From Thiotrichaceae bacterium UBA7357 (lineage in GTDB: Bacteria; Pseudomonadota; Gammaproteobacteria; Eutrophobiales; Eutrophobiaceae), in assembly GCA_002470825.1 (NCBI GenBank), contig DKOR01000034.1, positions 87,348 through 151,347 of the forward strand: 64,000 nucleotides of DNA. Reading direction: 5' to 3'. Positions 35,605-44,189 of this stretch are shown here, piece by piece. How positions within the stretch are numbered: the stretch's first letter is position 1; each line of letters opens with the position of its first letter. Both the position numbers and the translations under genes were made by a program. Below the pieces are notes generated by a model. It made no database searches, had not been told where the DNA came from, and worked only from the letters and a program-made list of their open reading frames with translations.

Positions 35605-37422
35605 TTATCCGGCTTTACGAGATGCACTTTTTCTTTCATGTTCTTTAAGATACTTTTTGCGGATGCGAATTGTTTTGGGTGTTACTTCACATAACTCATC
35701 ATCATCAATAAATTCTAATGCTTGTTCAAGCGTCATTCTGATCGGTGGCGTCAAAACTATATTTTCATCAGTTCCCGATGCGCGTACATTCGTTAACTGC
35801 TTACCCCTTAGTGCATTAACAACCAAATCATTATCACGTGCATGTATACCTACGATCATACCCTCATAAATTTCTTCAGCATGTCCAAGAAATAATTTTC
35901 CACGTTCTTGCAAGGTAAATAAGGAATATCCAGCTGCCTTGCCTTGACCATTAGAAATTAAAACACCATTACTACGTTGACCGATACTAATCGGAACATA
36001 GACACCATAATGATCAAACACGTTATAAAGTAAGCCGGTTCCAGACGTCAGTGTCATAAATTCACTACGAAACCCTATCAATCCACGTGCAGGAATGATG
36101 TATTCCAGGCGAACCCTATCCTTACCATCAGGTGCAATATTTTTCAAATCAGCTCGGCGTTCACCCAATTTTTCCATCACCGCACCTTGATTTACTGCTT
36201 CAATATCGACCGTGAGTTGCTCATACGGCTCTTCTTTATGGTCGCCTAGGTCATGAACGATAACTTGAGGGCGACCTACGGCAAGTTCAAAACCTTCTCG
36301 ACGCATGGTTTCGATTAAAATAGATAGATGTAACTCACCTCGTCCAGAGACGCGGTATTTATCTGCATCTTCTGTAGTTTCAACTCTTAGAGCAACGTTA
36401 TGTTTTAATTCTTGTTGCAAACGATCCCATATATTACGACTAGTAACATATTTTCCTTCTTTGCCTGCAAAAGGCGAGGTGTTTGGCTGGAAAGTCATGC
36501 TAATAGTAGGTTCATCTACTGTTAGAGAAGGTAATGCATTTACATTTTCCGGATCACAAATCGTGTCAGAGATACTTAATGGGTCAAGTCCTGCTATAGC
36601 AACTATATCACCTGCCGAAGCAGATTCGACATCAATACGGTCAAGACCATGAAAACTATAGACTTGTGATATTTTCCCTTTACGTCTTTTACCTTCGATA
36701 TCAACCAACGAAACTGGCATGTTACATTTTACAGTACCGCGTTTTATTCGGCCAACACCAATAATACCAACATAACTATTGTAATCGAGTGTAGAAACTT
36801 GCATCTGTAATGGTCCATATTCATCCACTTCTGGAGGAGACACTGCATTAACAATAGTTTCAAATAATGGGGCCATATCACCTTCACGGACATCTTCTTC
36901 AAGACCAGCATAACCACCGAGCGCAGAGGCATAGATAACCGGGAAATCCAATTGTTCATCTGTCGCACCAAGTTTGTCGAACAAATCAAAAGTTTGATCT
37001 AATACCCAATGCGCTCGTGCGCCATCACGATCAACCTTGTTAATCACGACAATGGGCTTAAAACCCATTGCAAAGGCTTTTTGAGTAACAAAACGCGTTT
37101 GCGGCATCGGTCCATCAACGGCATCGACCAATAACAATACCGAATCAACCATAGAAAGAACGCGTTCTACCTCACCACCGAAATCGGCATGTCCTGGCGT
37201 ATCAACAATATTTATACGGTAATCATTCCAATTTATCGCTGTATTTTTTGAGAGAATCGTAATACCACGCTCTTTTTCTAATTCATTTGAATCCATCACC
37301 CGTTCTGTTAGTGCAGATCGTTCATCAAATGTACCGGACTGCTGTAAAAGCTTATCAACTAATGTGGTTTTACCGTGGTCTACATGAGCGATAATTGCGA
37401 TATTACGGAGTTTTTGAGTCAC
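35605..37422 (-). CDS. typA: Translational GTPase TypA/BipA
   Basis: TypA/BipA is a ribosome-binding GTPase that assists 50S assembly, especially at low temperature and under stress. The 605 residues show G1 AHVDHGKTT near 13-21, RGITILSKNT, DTPGHADF, NKVD, and the BipA-specific C-terminal domain (GRGELHLSILIETMRREGFE, then RGLIGFRSEFMTLTSGTG). The start is a GTG at 37422, since the conserved N-terminus begins there and a GAAGG-type ribosome-binding site lies upstream. No ATG is available nearby. Confidence 0.96.
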   Translation of the reverse strand: MTQKLRNIAIIAHVDHGKTTLVDKLLQQSGTFDERSALTERVMDSNELEKERGITILSKNTAINWNDYRINIVDTPGHADFGGEVERVLSMVDSVLLLVDAVDGPMPQTRFVTQKAFAMGFKPIVVINKVDRDGARAHWVLDQTFDLFDKLGATDEQLDFPVIYASALGGYAGLEEDVREGDMAPLFETIVNAVSPPEVDEYGPLQMQVSTLDYNSYVGIIGVGRIKRGTVKCNMPVSLVDIEGKRRKGKISQVYSFHGLDRIDVESASAGDIVAIAGLDPLSISDTICDPENVNALPSLTVDEPTISMTFQPNTSPFAGKEGKYVTSRNIWDRLQQELKHNVALRVETTEDADKYRVSGRGELHLSILIETMRREGFELAVGRPQVIVHDLGDHKEEPYEQLTVDIEAVNQGAVMEKLGERRADLKNIAPDGKDRVRLEYIIPARGLIGFRSEFMTLTSGTGLLYNVFDHYGVYVPISIGQRSNGVLISNGQGKAAGYSLFTLQERGKLFLGHAEEIYEGMIVGIHARDNDLVVNALRGKQLTNVRASGTDENIVLTPPIRMTLEQALEFIDDDELCEVTPKTIRIRKKYLKEHERKSASRKAG

Positions 37423-37608
37423 TATTCAGGCTGCCTTCTTGCAAAAAGGCGGGCATTATACATAGAGATGCCTAAAAGTGGATGGATTTCTACAAATTCG
37501 TGACTTGTTTCACCAAATCTCAAGTCATATCTCCGATTCTGGTAAAGTAGCAAAAGATGTAGTCTTATAAATGTCACTGGTCATTTGTTACAATTTGTTA
37601 CTGATAAT

Positions 37609-39102
37609 TTATTTCAAATAATTATTGAGTAGTAAATTAACACTGTAGCGCACACCAAAACCGATTGTGTCCGTTGGTATATGAGCCAAACCGCCTTTCT
37701 TATTACTACTGGATAAATCCATATGCACCCAAGGGGTGTTGTTTTTAACAAAACGTTGCAAGAAGCGCGAGGCCAAGATATGGTCGACACCACTTTCCTG
37801 TGAACATTGTTTTATATCAGCAATATCACTTTTAATCATATGATCAAAGTCTTCATCTAGCGGGAATGGCCAAACTCGTTCGCCTGAATCCTCACCGGCT
37901 TTTATCAAGTCTGCATGCCACTCTTTCTTATTAGTAAATACACCACTATAAGACGTGCCGATCGAATACATGCATGCACCTGTTAAGGTTGCATAATCTA
38001 TGATCAAAGAGGGTTTCTCTTTAGATGCTAAAGCCAGTGTATCCGATAGCACCATCCGGCCCTCTGCGTCGGAATGTATGATCTCGATTGTTGTACCATC
38101 TGAAGCAGTAATAACATCATTTGGTTTATATGCTTTAGGTCCAATATGATTCACTGCTAATGCCATCCAGCATTCAACAGGTCGATTAAAATTTATTTTC
38201 GTTAATGCTAAAAAAACACCTAAAGCAACGGCACTGCCCTGCATGTCTTCATGCATGCCATACATATAATTAGCCGGTTTTAAATTTACACCGCCTGTGT
38301 CATAACAGATACCTTTACCTATTAAAAAAACTTTTTTGCCTTTTGTTGATATCTTTGGCGTATAGCGCAGACGAACAATACCAGAATCGGCTTTGGGACT
38401 AGCCTGTGATACAGCTAAAAATGCACCTGCCTTTTTCTTCTTCAGAATAGGTTCATCGTAAAATTCAAGTTTCCATTTATTCTCACGCGCTAATTCTTTC
38501 ACCTCTTTCAGGTATTCTGTTGGCGTTAACTTATTTGGAGGTAGAATACTAAGACGACGCGTCAATGCGTTCCCTTCTGCAATCGCAAAGCTTTCTTTAA
38601 AACCATGATTCACTCGCACACCATACAATGATAATTTTGACAAGCGAGATATCGTTTGCTTTTCAGTCTTAAATTTTGGCATGTCAGCTGCCGCTGCCAA
38701 TGTGGCAGAAATTAGCGCTTCAGCAATGCGTTCCGATTCTACCTTATTAAACCCGTAAACAAACAATCCTAATTGAGCAGGATTAGTAGGTGAATGCGCA
38801 GCCACGAGCTTTCTCGCTAGCGTCAATAATTGAAAACTGCTAATACTGGCTTCAATTGCTGCATAACTAACATGACTTGAATTTTTATTAGGAAGATCAA
38901 TGACGACTGGGCTGGTATCGACTGTCTTTAAACCTAGCTCTTGTTGACGTTTTAATAATTTTTCCTGAAATGGAAAACATGGTTTTTTTGTTGCTTTTTC
39001 CATTGGGTAAGCAAAGAGCATCAGCCAGTTGCTAATCGCATCTATATTTTTTTCTGTGGGCGGGCTTTCTTTTTGTTGTAGTTTAATACTAATTTTATTC
39101 AC
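37609..39102 (-). CDS. M17-family leucyl aminopeptidase
   Basis: This 497-residue protein is an M17 metallo-aminopeptidase that trims N-terminal residues from peptides. The catalytic domain has GKGICYDTGGVNLKP, with the metal/substrate Lys and Asp, and SDAEGRMVLSDTLALA, where the usual Asn of NTDAEGR is replaced by His (HSDAEGR). The N-terminal domain is diverged from PepA, and the length and details suggest the shorter PepA-like branch. The start is GTG at 39102; no earlier start is available. It is a single gene between typA and the divergent esterase. Confidence 0.88.
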   Translation of the reverse strand: MNKISIKLQQKESPPTEKNIDAISNWLMLFAYPMEKATKKPCFPFQEKLLKRQQELGLKTVDTSPVVIDLPNKNSSHVSYAAIEASISSFQLLTLARKLVAAHSPTNPAQLGLFVYGFNKVESERIAEALISATLAAAADMPKFKTEKQTISRLSKLSLYGVRVNHGFKESFAIAEGNALTRRLSILPPNKLTPTEYLKEVKELARENKWKLEFYDEPILKKKKAGAFLAVSQASPKADSGIVRLRYTPKISTKGKKVFLIGKGICYDTGGVNLKPANYMYGMHEDMQGSAVALGVFLALTKINFNRPVECWMALAVNHIGPKAYKPNDVITASDGTTIEIIHSDAEGRMVLSDTLALASKEKPSLIIDYATLTGACMYSIGTSYSGVFTNKKEWHADLIKAGEDSGERVWPFPLDEDFDHMIKSDIADIKQCSQESGVDHILASRFLQRFVKNNTPWVHMDLSSSNKKGGLAHIPTDTIGFGVRYSVNLLLNNYLK

Positions 39103-39455
39103 AATTTCTTACTCTTAATAAATTTAAATATGATGATAAAAGATTTTAGTCACTTAAATGAGAAAAACACTTTTGATAATCTTTTTTTAGGTAAACGATT
39201 GCCAGATTATTGCTGAATATGCATTAACAATCTATAGGAGGAGATAATACTGAAAACATACGCCTAATAATACAACCTTAGCCGAAAATTTTATAATGAC
39301 AGTGGATTTGTTCGCAGATAACATAAATGACTGACCTTCATTATAATTATAAAATTTATTCTACTAAACTACTCAATTCTTGAAATTCTAACTTGCGCTA
39401 CTTATTCTAAAATTTTTGTTGGATTACCTAGACCTAATCTACTTGGCTATTTACT
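39103..39455. other. Non-coding divergent promoter region
   Basis: This AT-rich stretch separates the divergent aminopeptidase and esterase genes and should contain both promoters. I find no clear -10/-35 pair with good spacing, no conserved hairpin and no coding frame. Confidence 0.4.
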
Positions 39456-40226
39456 ATGTTGCTTAATTATCATGAATTCGGACAAGGGCGTCCGATCATC
39501 ATCCTTCACGGATTATTCGGTTCTGCACGTAATTGGCAAAGTATTGCTCGAGACTTGAGCTGTAATTACCATGTTCTCACACCTGACCTGCGTAATCACG
39601 GCCTATCACCACATGCGGTTACTATGTCATATCAAGATATGTCTGACGATATTATCGCCTTTGCTGATCAACTCTCTCTGGATAACGTCATTATTCTTGG
39701 GCACAGTCTAGGCGGCAAGGTAGCAATGACAGCTGCATTATTGCATCCCAAACGATTTTCTGCTTTGGCAGTTGTCGATATTGCGCCTGTTAGTTATCCG
39801 CAGAATTTTGCTGAATTAATTACGGCAGTGGATGCGTTAGAATTGAAGTCACTAAAAAATCGTACTCAAGCTGAAAAAGCTTTAAGCAAAGTCATTGATG
39901 ATATGAGTATCATTCAGCTCCTTTTGCAGAATCTCGTTCGTTCGGAGAATGGTTTTAGATGGCGTTGCAACCTAGAGGGCATTATGGCTAATTTGAGTTT
40001 GATAGGACAATTTCCAGATTCGTTAAAGAACAACTCGTATCGTTTACCATCTCTTTTTCTCGGTGGCGCTGAATCAAATTATCTGCGTAATAGTCATAAC
40101 ATCACCATTTATAATTATTTCCCCGCAGCAAAAATTAAAATGCTTAGAGGCGCTGGACACTGGCCACATATCGAAAAACCTAAAGAATTTCTGAAATACC
40201 TAAAAAACTTCATCAATTCCGTCTAA
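39456..40226 (+). CDS. ybfF: Alpha/beta-hydrolase esterase (YbfF family)
   Basis: The 256-residue protein has the alpha/beta-hydrolase fold and resembles the acyl-ester hydrolase YbfF. The oxyanion loop HGLFGSARNW is at residues 18-27, TPDLRNHGLSPH follows, the nucleophile is S84 in GHSLGGK, and the catalytic His is in GAGHWPHIEKP near the C-terminus. It probably acts in the cytoplasm on short or thioester-linked acyl groups; the physiological substrate is not known. It is followed by argG on the same strand after 60 bases. Confidence 0.87.
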   Translation: MLLNYHEFGQGRPIIILHGLFGSARNWQSIARDLSCNYHVLTPDLRNHGLSPHAVTMSYQDMSDDIIAFADQLSLDNVIILGHSLGGKVAMTAALLHPKRFSALAVVDIAPVSYPQNFAELITAVDALELKSLKNRTQAEKALSKVIDDMSIIQLLLQNLVRSENGFRWRCNLEGIMANLSLIGQFPDSLKNNSYRLPSLFLGGAESNYLRNSHNITIYNYFPAAKIKMLRGAGHWPHIEKPKEFLKYLKNFINSV

Positions 40227-40286
40227 GTATTGATAGTTCTGAGCTAAACGCTAGAATGAGCGACTCTCCAAGGTTGATTAAAGATA

Positions 40287-41501
40287 ATGAGCATAAAAAA
40301 AATTAATAAAGTTGTTTTGGCCTATTCTGGTGGATTAGATACATCCGTAATTTTGACCTGGTTAAAGGATATCTATGATTGTGAGGTCGTAACCTTTACG
40401 GCTGACATTGGTCAGGGAGAAGAGATTGAGTCAGCTCGTGCTAAAGCTCAGAAAATGGGTGTAAAGGAAATCTTCATCGAAGATTTGACTGAAGAATTCG
40501 TACGCGATTATGTGTTCCCAATGTTTAGGGCAAATACTATTTATGAAGGTGAATACTTATTAGGTACATCTATCGCAAGGCCGCTAATTGCAAAACGCTT
40601 GATTGAAATTGCAAATGAAACCGGAGCTGATGCAATATCTCATGGTGCTACAGGTAAAGGCAATGATCAAGTGCGATTTGAATTAGGTGCTTATGCATTA
40701 AAACCAGATGTGCATGTTATTGCACCATGGCGTGAATGGGATTTAAGTTCACGAGAAAAATTATTGTCCTATGCCAAACAAAAAGGTATCCAAATTGAAG
40801 CCAAACGAAAGGGGGCTTCACCTTATTCAATGGACGCTAATCTATTACATATATCTTATGAAGGTGGAGAGCTTGAGGACCCCTGGTGTGAGCCAGAAGA
40901 ACTAATGTGGAAATGGACGGTCTCTCCCGAGAAAGCACCTGATACAGGAGAATCGATTGAGCTAGAATTCGAACAAGGAAATCCTATTGGATTAAACGGC
41001 AAAATATTATCCCCTGCAAAACTGCTTGGTAGCTTGAATGAACTCGGTGGCAAACATGGTATAGGCCGTGATGATATCGTGGAAAATCGTTATGTTGGGA
41101 TGAAATCACGTGGCTGTTATGAAACTCCTGGCGGAACAATTCTACTTAAAGCGCATAGAGCGATGGAGTCGTTAACGTTAGACCGAGAAGTAACTCACCT
41201 TAAAGATGAGCTAATGCCACGCTATGCCAAGTTAATATATAATGGCTATTGGTGGAGTCCTGAAAGAACAGCATTACAAGCCTTGATAGATGTAACACAG
41301 AAAACGGTTAATGGCGTTGTTCGTTTAAAAATTTTTAAAGGTAGTGTTTATGTGACAGGTAGAAAGTCTGAGACAGATAGTCTTTTTGACGAGTCAATCG
41401 CAACTTTTGAGGAAGATTCTGGCGCATACGACCAAAAAGATGCCGATGGTTTTATTAAATTAAACGCTCTACGTTTGAAGATACAGACTAGAAAAAAATA
41501 A
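40287..41501 (+). CDS. argG: Argininosuccinate synthase
   Basis: ArgG joins citrulline and aspartate with ATP to make argininosuccinate in arginine synthesis. The PP-loop is AYSGGLDTS at residues 12-20, and conserved segments SHGATGKGNDQVRFE and SPYSMDANLLHISYE follow. The 404-residue length is the normal bacterial type. The start is the ATG at 40287. The arginine genes argA and argE are elsewhere in the window and not linked to it. Confidence 0.97.
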   Translation: MSIKKINKVVLAYSGGLDTSVILTWLKDIYDCEVVTFTADIGQGEEIESARAKAQKMGVKEIFIEDLTEEFVRDYVFPMFRANTIYEGEYLLGTSIARPLIAKRLIEIANETGADAISHGATGKGNDQVRFELGAYALKPDVHVIAPWREWDLSSREKLLSYAKQKGIQIEAKRKGASPYSMDANLLHISYEGGELEDPWCEPEELMWKWTVSPEKAPDTGESIELEFEQGNPIGLNGKILSPAKLLGSLNELGGKHGIGRDDIVENRYVGMKSRGCYETPGGTILLKAHRAMESLTLDREVTHLKDELMPRYAKLIYNGYWWSPERTALQALIDVTQKTVNGVVRLKIFKGSVYVTGRKSETDSLFDESIATFEEDSGAYDQKDADGFIKLNALRLKIQTRKK

Positions 41502-41849
41502 CAGAAAACCTATTGATTTTTCCTGCCGTAGGTTCATATGATCCTATGAGAGGCAGCAGAGAAAAAATTATTAGAAAAGCGTACTGTGTAATTCTAATAA
41601 AGTTATATAATTAATGCTTCAGACTAGGATTTGATTTTTGTCGCTATCCGATAAAGAATATGACCAGCGTCAAATCCGATTTTTAATATTGTATACTAAA
41701 AATGCTATTTTTCATTTAATCAACCGTCATGCTCATATTCCTTAAAGATCTATTTGGGCACTTTAACCTATCTATAATGCTAGTTATTATATAATTTTTC
41801 AGGAAATCTAACGAACAGTAAGAAGAATCAATCAAAGGTAATACACACT
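41502..41849. other. Non-coding gap after argG
   Basis: Just after argG lies an imperfect fold-back (CTGCC and TAGG arms near 41523-41534 facing CCTA and GGCAG near 41543-41558) without a T-tract, possibly ending the transcript. The rest, up to the converging hvfC gene, is AT-rich with no recognisable gene or repeat. Confidence 0.4.
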
Positions 41850-42641
41850 TTATTTTTTTATTCCTAATATGATGTCCTTTAATAAAAAATTCTGCATCAT
41901 CTCGAAGCCGCCTTTAATTACAATTTCAGGATTTGAATGCTTTAATTCATATGCAATCTTCGTTAAAATTTCACTTCCATTATTTTTCTCATTAAATTGA
42001 AGATATTCAATCAACTTTGCTGATACCGGGTTAAGCACAATAAACCCAATCTTATAATTCTGTCTTCTATAAACAATAATGTAGGTTCTTTGACTTGGTG
42101 AGCTGTCGGGACAGTTTGTTGGACTTATCTCATGCACAGGCCATGTGTATGCAGATGCTACAGAAATAGGGTTTAATACTGGGATACCTTCAAGTAGATC
42201 ACCTTTTTGATCAATATCACTTAAATCAATCTCGCGTATATCCATGGAAAGTGCTACTTCGAGCCATTCATAATGTGCTAACTCTAATAGGTAAGGAATG
42301 TTCTCTGGGGATCCTCTGCATTCGTGTTCAAGATATTGTAAAAACTCGTAAGGAATTTTCGAGAATAGAGGGGTGTGAGATTTATGACGGTTGACATAAT
42401 CACGTAACATCTTATGCCATTGTTCATCTGTCATTATTTTCCGTATCACCGGAAAACTTTTTCCTATAAAACTTTGAATATTGTTGTATACAAGTTCTCG
42501 ATAAACACCTATGCGTCGATCTTCAATACCCTCTGGCGCAGGGTTATTATCAGGATCACGCATATGCTGAGTGAACACATTCTGAATATCTTTAAAACCT
42601 TTAGCTTTATTCTTGTCTGATAAGGTGACCACTACTTTCAT
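41850..42641 (-). CDS. hvfC: HvfC/BufC-type partner protein of an MNIO enzyme (DUF2063)
   Basis: The 263-residue protein matches DUF2063, the HvfC/BufC family. Conserved N-terminal features are the segment RDPDNNPAPEGIEDRRIGVYR followed by ELVYNNIQSF, then FPVIRKIMTDEQWHKML. HvfC/BufC binds the precursor peptide leader and partners HvfB/BufB in modifying its cysteines. The start at 42641 overlaps the end of hvfB by 35 bases, which implies coupled expression. The C-terminal half is more divergent. It is the last gene of the cluster, as no DoxX-like hvfD follows within the window. Confidence 0.85.
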   Translation of the reverse strand: MKVVVTLSDKNKAKGFKDIQNVFTQHMRDPDNNPAPEGIEDRRIGVYRELVYNNIQSFIGKSFPVIRKIMTDEQWHKMLRDYVNRHKSHTPLFSKIPYEFLQYLEHECRGSPENIPYLLELAHYEWLEVALSMDIREIDLSDIDQKGDLLEGIPVLNPISVASAYTWPVHEISPTNCPDSSPSQRTYIIVYRRQNYKIGFIVLNPVSAKLIEYLQFNEKNNGSEILTKIAYELKHSNPEIVIKGGFEMMQNFLLKDIILGIKK

Positions 42642-43458
42642 GCTCTATTTGGTATTGCCGAATAGTTTCAACTTCTTTGAGTAATATATTTAATGGTGGA
42701 ATATTAAAGTCTCTTTCTAATAAAGTCGGAAACACCCCAAAATGTTTATATGCAACACCGAGTAATTGCCAGACTGGTTCAATTACGTCTGCGCCATGGG
42801 TATCGACGCACAGATCTTTTGATTCAACATAATGCCCCGCAATGTGAGCATAAATGATACGTTCACCAGGCAAAGCCTTAAGAAAATCTTCGGCATCATA
42901 ACCATGATTAATACTATTCACATATATATTATTAATATCAATTTGGAACATACAATCTGCTTTTTTAAGCACCGCGTTAACAAATTCTATTTCCTCAATC
43001 TCCTTTCCAACAACAGCATAATAAGACGCATTTTCCATCGCCATACGTCGGCCAAGAATATCTTGAACCCGCATAATTCTTTCAGAAACATAATGCATTG
43101 CTTCTTCAGTGAAAGGTATCGGCATCAAATCATAAAGATGCCCTTCATCGGCACAATAACTTATATGTTCGCTATAAATAGGAATGTTATGTAAATCAAG
43201 AAATTCCTTAACTTGATGAATAAACACTTCATCCAGCGGAGCTTGGCCACCGATATTTAATGATAATCCATGACAGATTATTGGAATTTGTTCTGAAATT
43301 TTCCGGAATTGACGTCCTAATTGACCACCGACATCTATCCAATTTTCGGGCGCCACTTCCATAAAATCTATTTGAGAAGGGATTTCATCTGCAAGCGAGT
43401 TTATGAAAGCTCGCCGTAAAGCTAAACCTGCGCCCCCTATAGGGTAACCTTTAGACAT
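42607..43458 (-). CDS. hvfB: MNIO-family iron enzyme HvfB/BufB (DUF692)
   Basis: The protein (283 residues from ATG 43458; an ATG two codons upstream is possible) is a DUF692 TIM-barrel enzyme of the multinuclear non-haem iron oxidase (MNIO) family. Typical metal-ligand segments are FMEVAPENWIDVGG, ICHGLSLNIGG, YSEHISY, QIDINNIYVNSINHGYDAEDF and YAHIAGHY, followed by DTHGADVIEPVWQLL. Such enzymes oxidise cysteines of a partner peptide to thiooxazole or oxazolone-thioamide type groups that bind copper. The adjacent hvfA peptide gene and hvfC partner fix the assignment. Confidence 0.9.
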   Translation of the reverse strand: MSKGYPIGGAGLALRRAFINSLADEIPSQIDFMEVAPENWIDVGGQLGRQFRKISEQIPIICHGLSLNIGGQAPLDEVFIHQVKEFLDLHNIPIYSEHISYCADEGHLYDLMPIPFTEEAMHYVSERIMRVQDILGRRMAMENASYYAVVGKEIEEIEFVNAVLKKADCMFQIDINNIYVNSINHGYDAEDFLKALPGERIIYAHIAGHYVESKDLCVDTHGADVIEPVWQLLGVAYKHFGVFPTLLERDFNIPPLNILLKEVETIRQYQIEHESSGHLIRQE

Positions 43459-43482
43459 ACACATACCTGTGCAAACTCAAAC

Positions 43483-43749
43483 TTATTTTTTATCGCCATA
43501 TTTTCCTTCTTCTTTCTTATCACCACAGGAACCTTCGGTATTTTTATCGCCACATACACCTTCACCACATTTTCCTTCTTCATTCTTGTCGCCACAAGCA
43601 CCTTCCTCAGCAACCATATAACCACTGCCAAGATCGACCATATCAAAAGGATTATCCGCAGCATCAGCTATAGAGCTAGATGCTAAGGTAATTACGAATG
43701 TAGTACCTAATGCAACAGCTAATGGGTTAAATTTATTTTTATCTGGCAT
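43483..43749 (-). CDS. hvfA: HvfA-type RiPP precursor peptide with EGxCG repeats
   Basis: The 88-residue peptide has a signal sequence (residues 1-~30, hydrophobic core AVALGTTFVITLA, ending ADA), then ADNPFDMVDLGSGYMVAEEG, a leader pattern shared by HvfA peptides. The core contains EGACG (49-53), EGKCG (58-62), EGVCG (63-67), EGSCG (72-76) and EGKYG (81-85). The cysteines are at 52, 61, 66 and 75; the fifth unit has Tyr instead. EGKCG-type cysteines are the ones modified by HvfB/HvfC into copper-binding groups, and the product is exported. An AGGAG site lies nine bases before the ATG. A frame overlapping it at 43437-43664 is a shadow. Confidence 0.9.
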   Translation of the reverse strand: MPDKNKFNPLAVALGTTFVITLASSSIADAADNPFDMVDLGSGYMVAEEGACGDKNEEGKCGEGVCGDKNTEGSCGDKKEEGKYGDKK

Positions 43750-44189
43750 CTCTTAAATCTCCTAAAAGTTTGAGCAAATTTATGTCATACAGTAAATATA
43801 ACCATTTCGTATGAAAAGTTCGGGCTACTACTACATAGGTACATTGACTTATATATGTTCTAAAAGTTTCCATAAAAATTAATAATCATCATATGGTTAA
43901 ACATATATTATGTCAGGCATGTCGGGTTGCTAAATTGTATTATAACTACTTATATATGATGTTATAACGTCTTCACCCATGATGAGTGGAATAGTCAAAA
44001 AATTATTCTACCACAGTCATTTGCAGTGGAAGAATCGTTTAATCTAGGACGTTCAAGGTAAAATAATTTCCCTGCAGGGAATAATTAATTATTTACGACT
44101 CATCTACTCACTATTTTAAGATCATTACTAAACAGTTATCGATGTCATCAAATGAGTATGTTAATTAAATAGCAATCTTAGAGTTATAC
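43750..44189. other. Non-coding region upstream of the hvf cluster
   Basis: The promoter of hvfA should lie here, since lysS runs the same way and ends upstream. A perfect 14-base palindrome TTCCCTGCAGGGAA is at 44068-44081 and stands out in AT-rich DNA. No familiar metal-responsive operator (such as a CueR or Fur box) is evident by eye, and I find no gene. Confidence 0.4.

Noticed and set aside
37423..37608. Searched by eye for tRNA or small RNA in the gaps around typA and elsewhere
   Set aside because: No cloverleaf, CCA end or T-loop sequence could be found in these gaps.
43437..43664. A second frame overlapping hvfA on the same strand
   Set aside because: It lacks a plausible start and its sequence is a shifted reading of the EGxCG repeat DNA; the hvfA frame has the signal peptide, the repeat and a strong ribosome-binding site.
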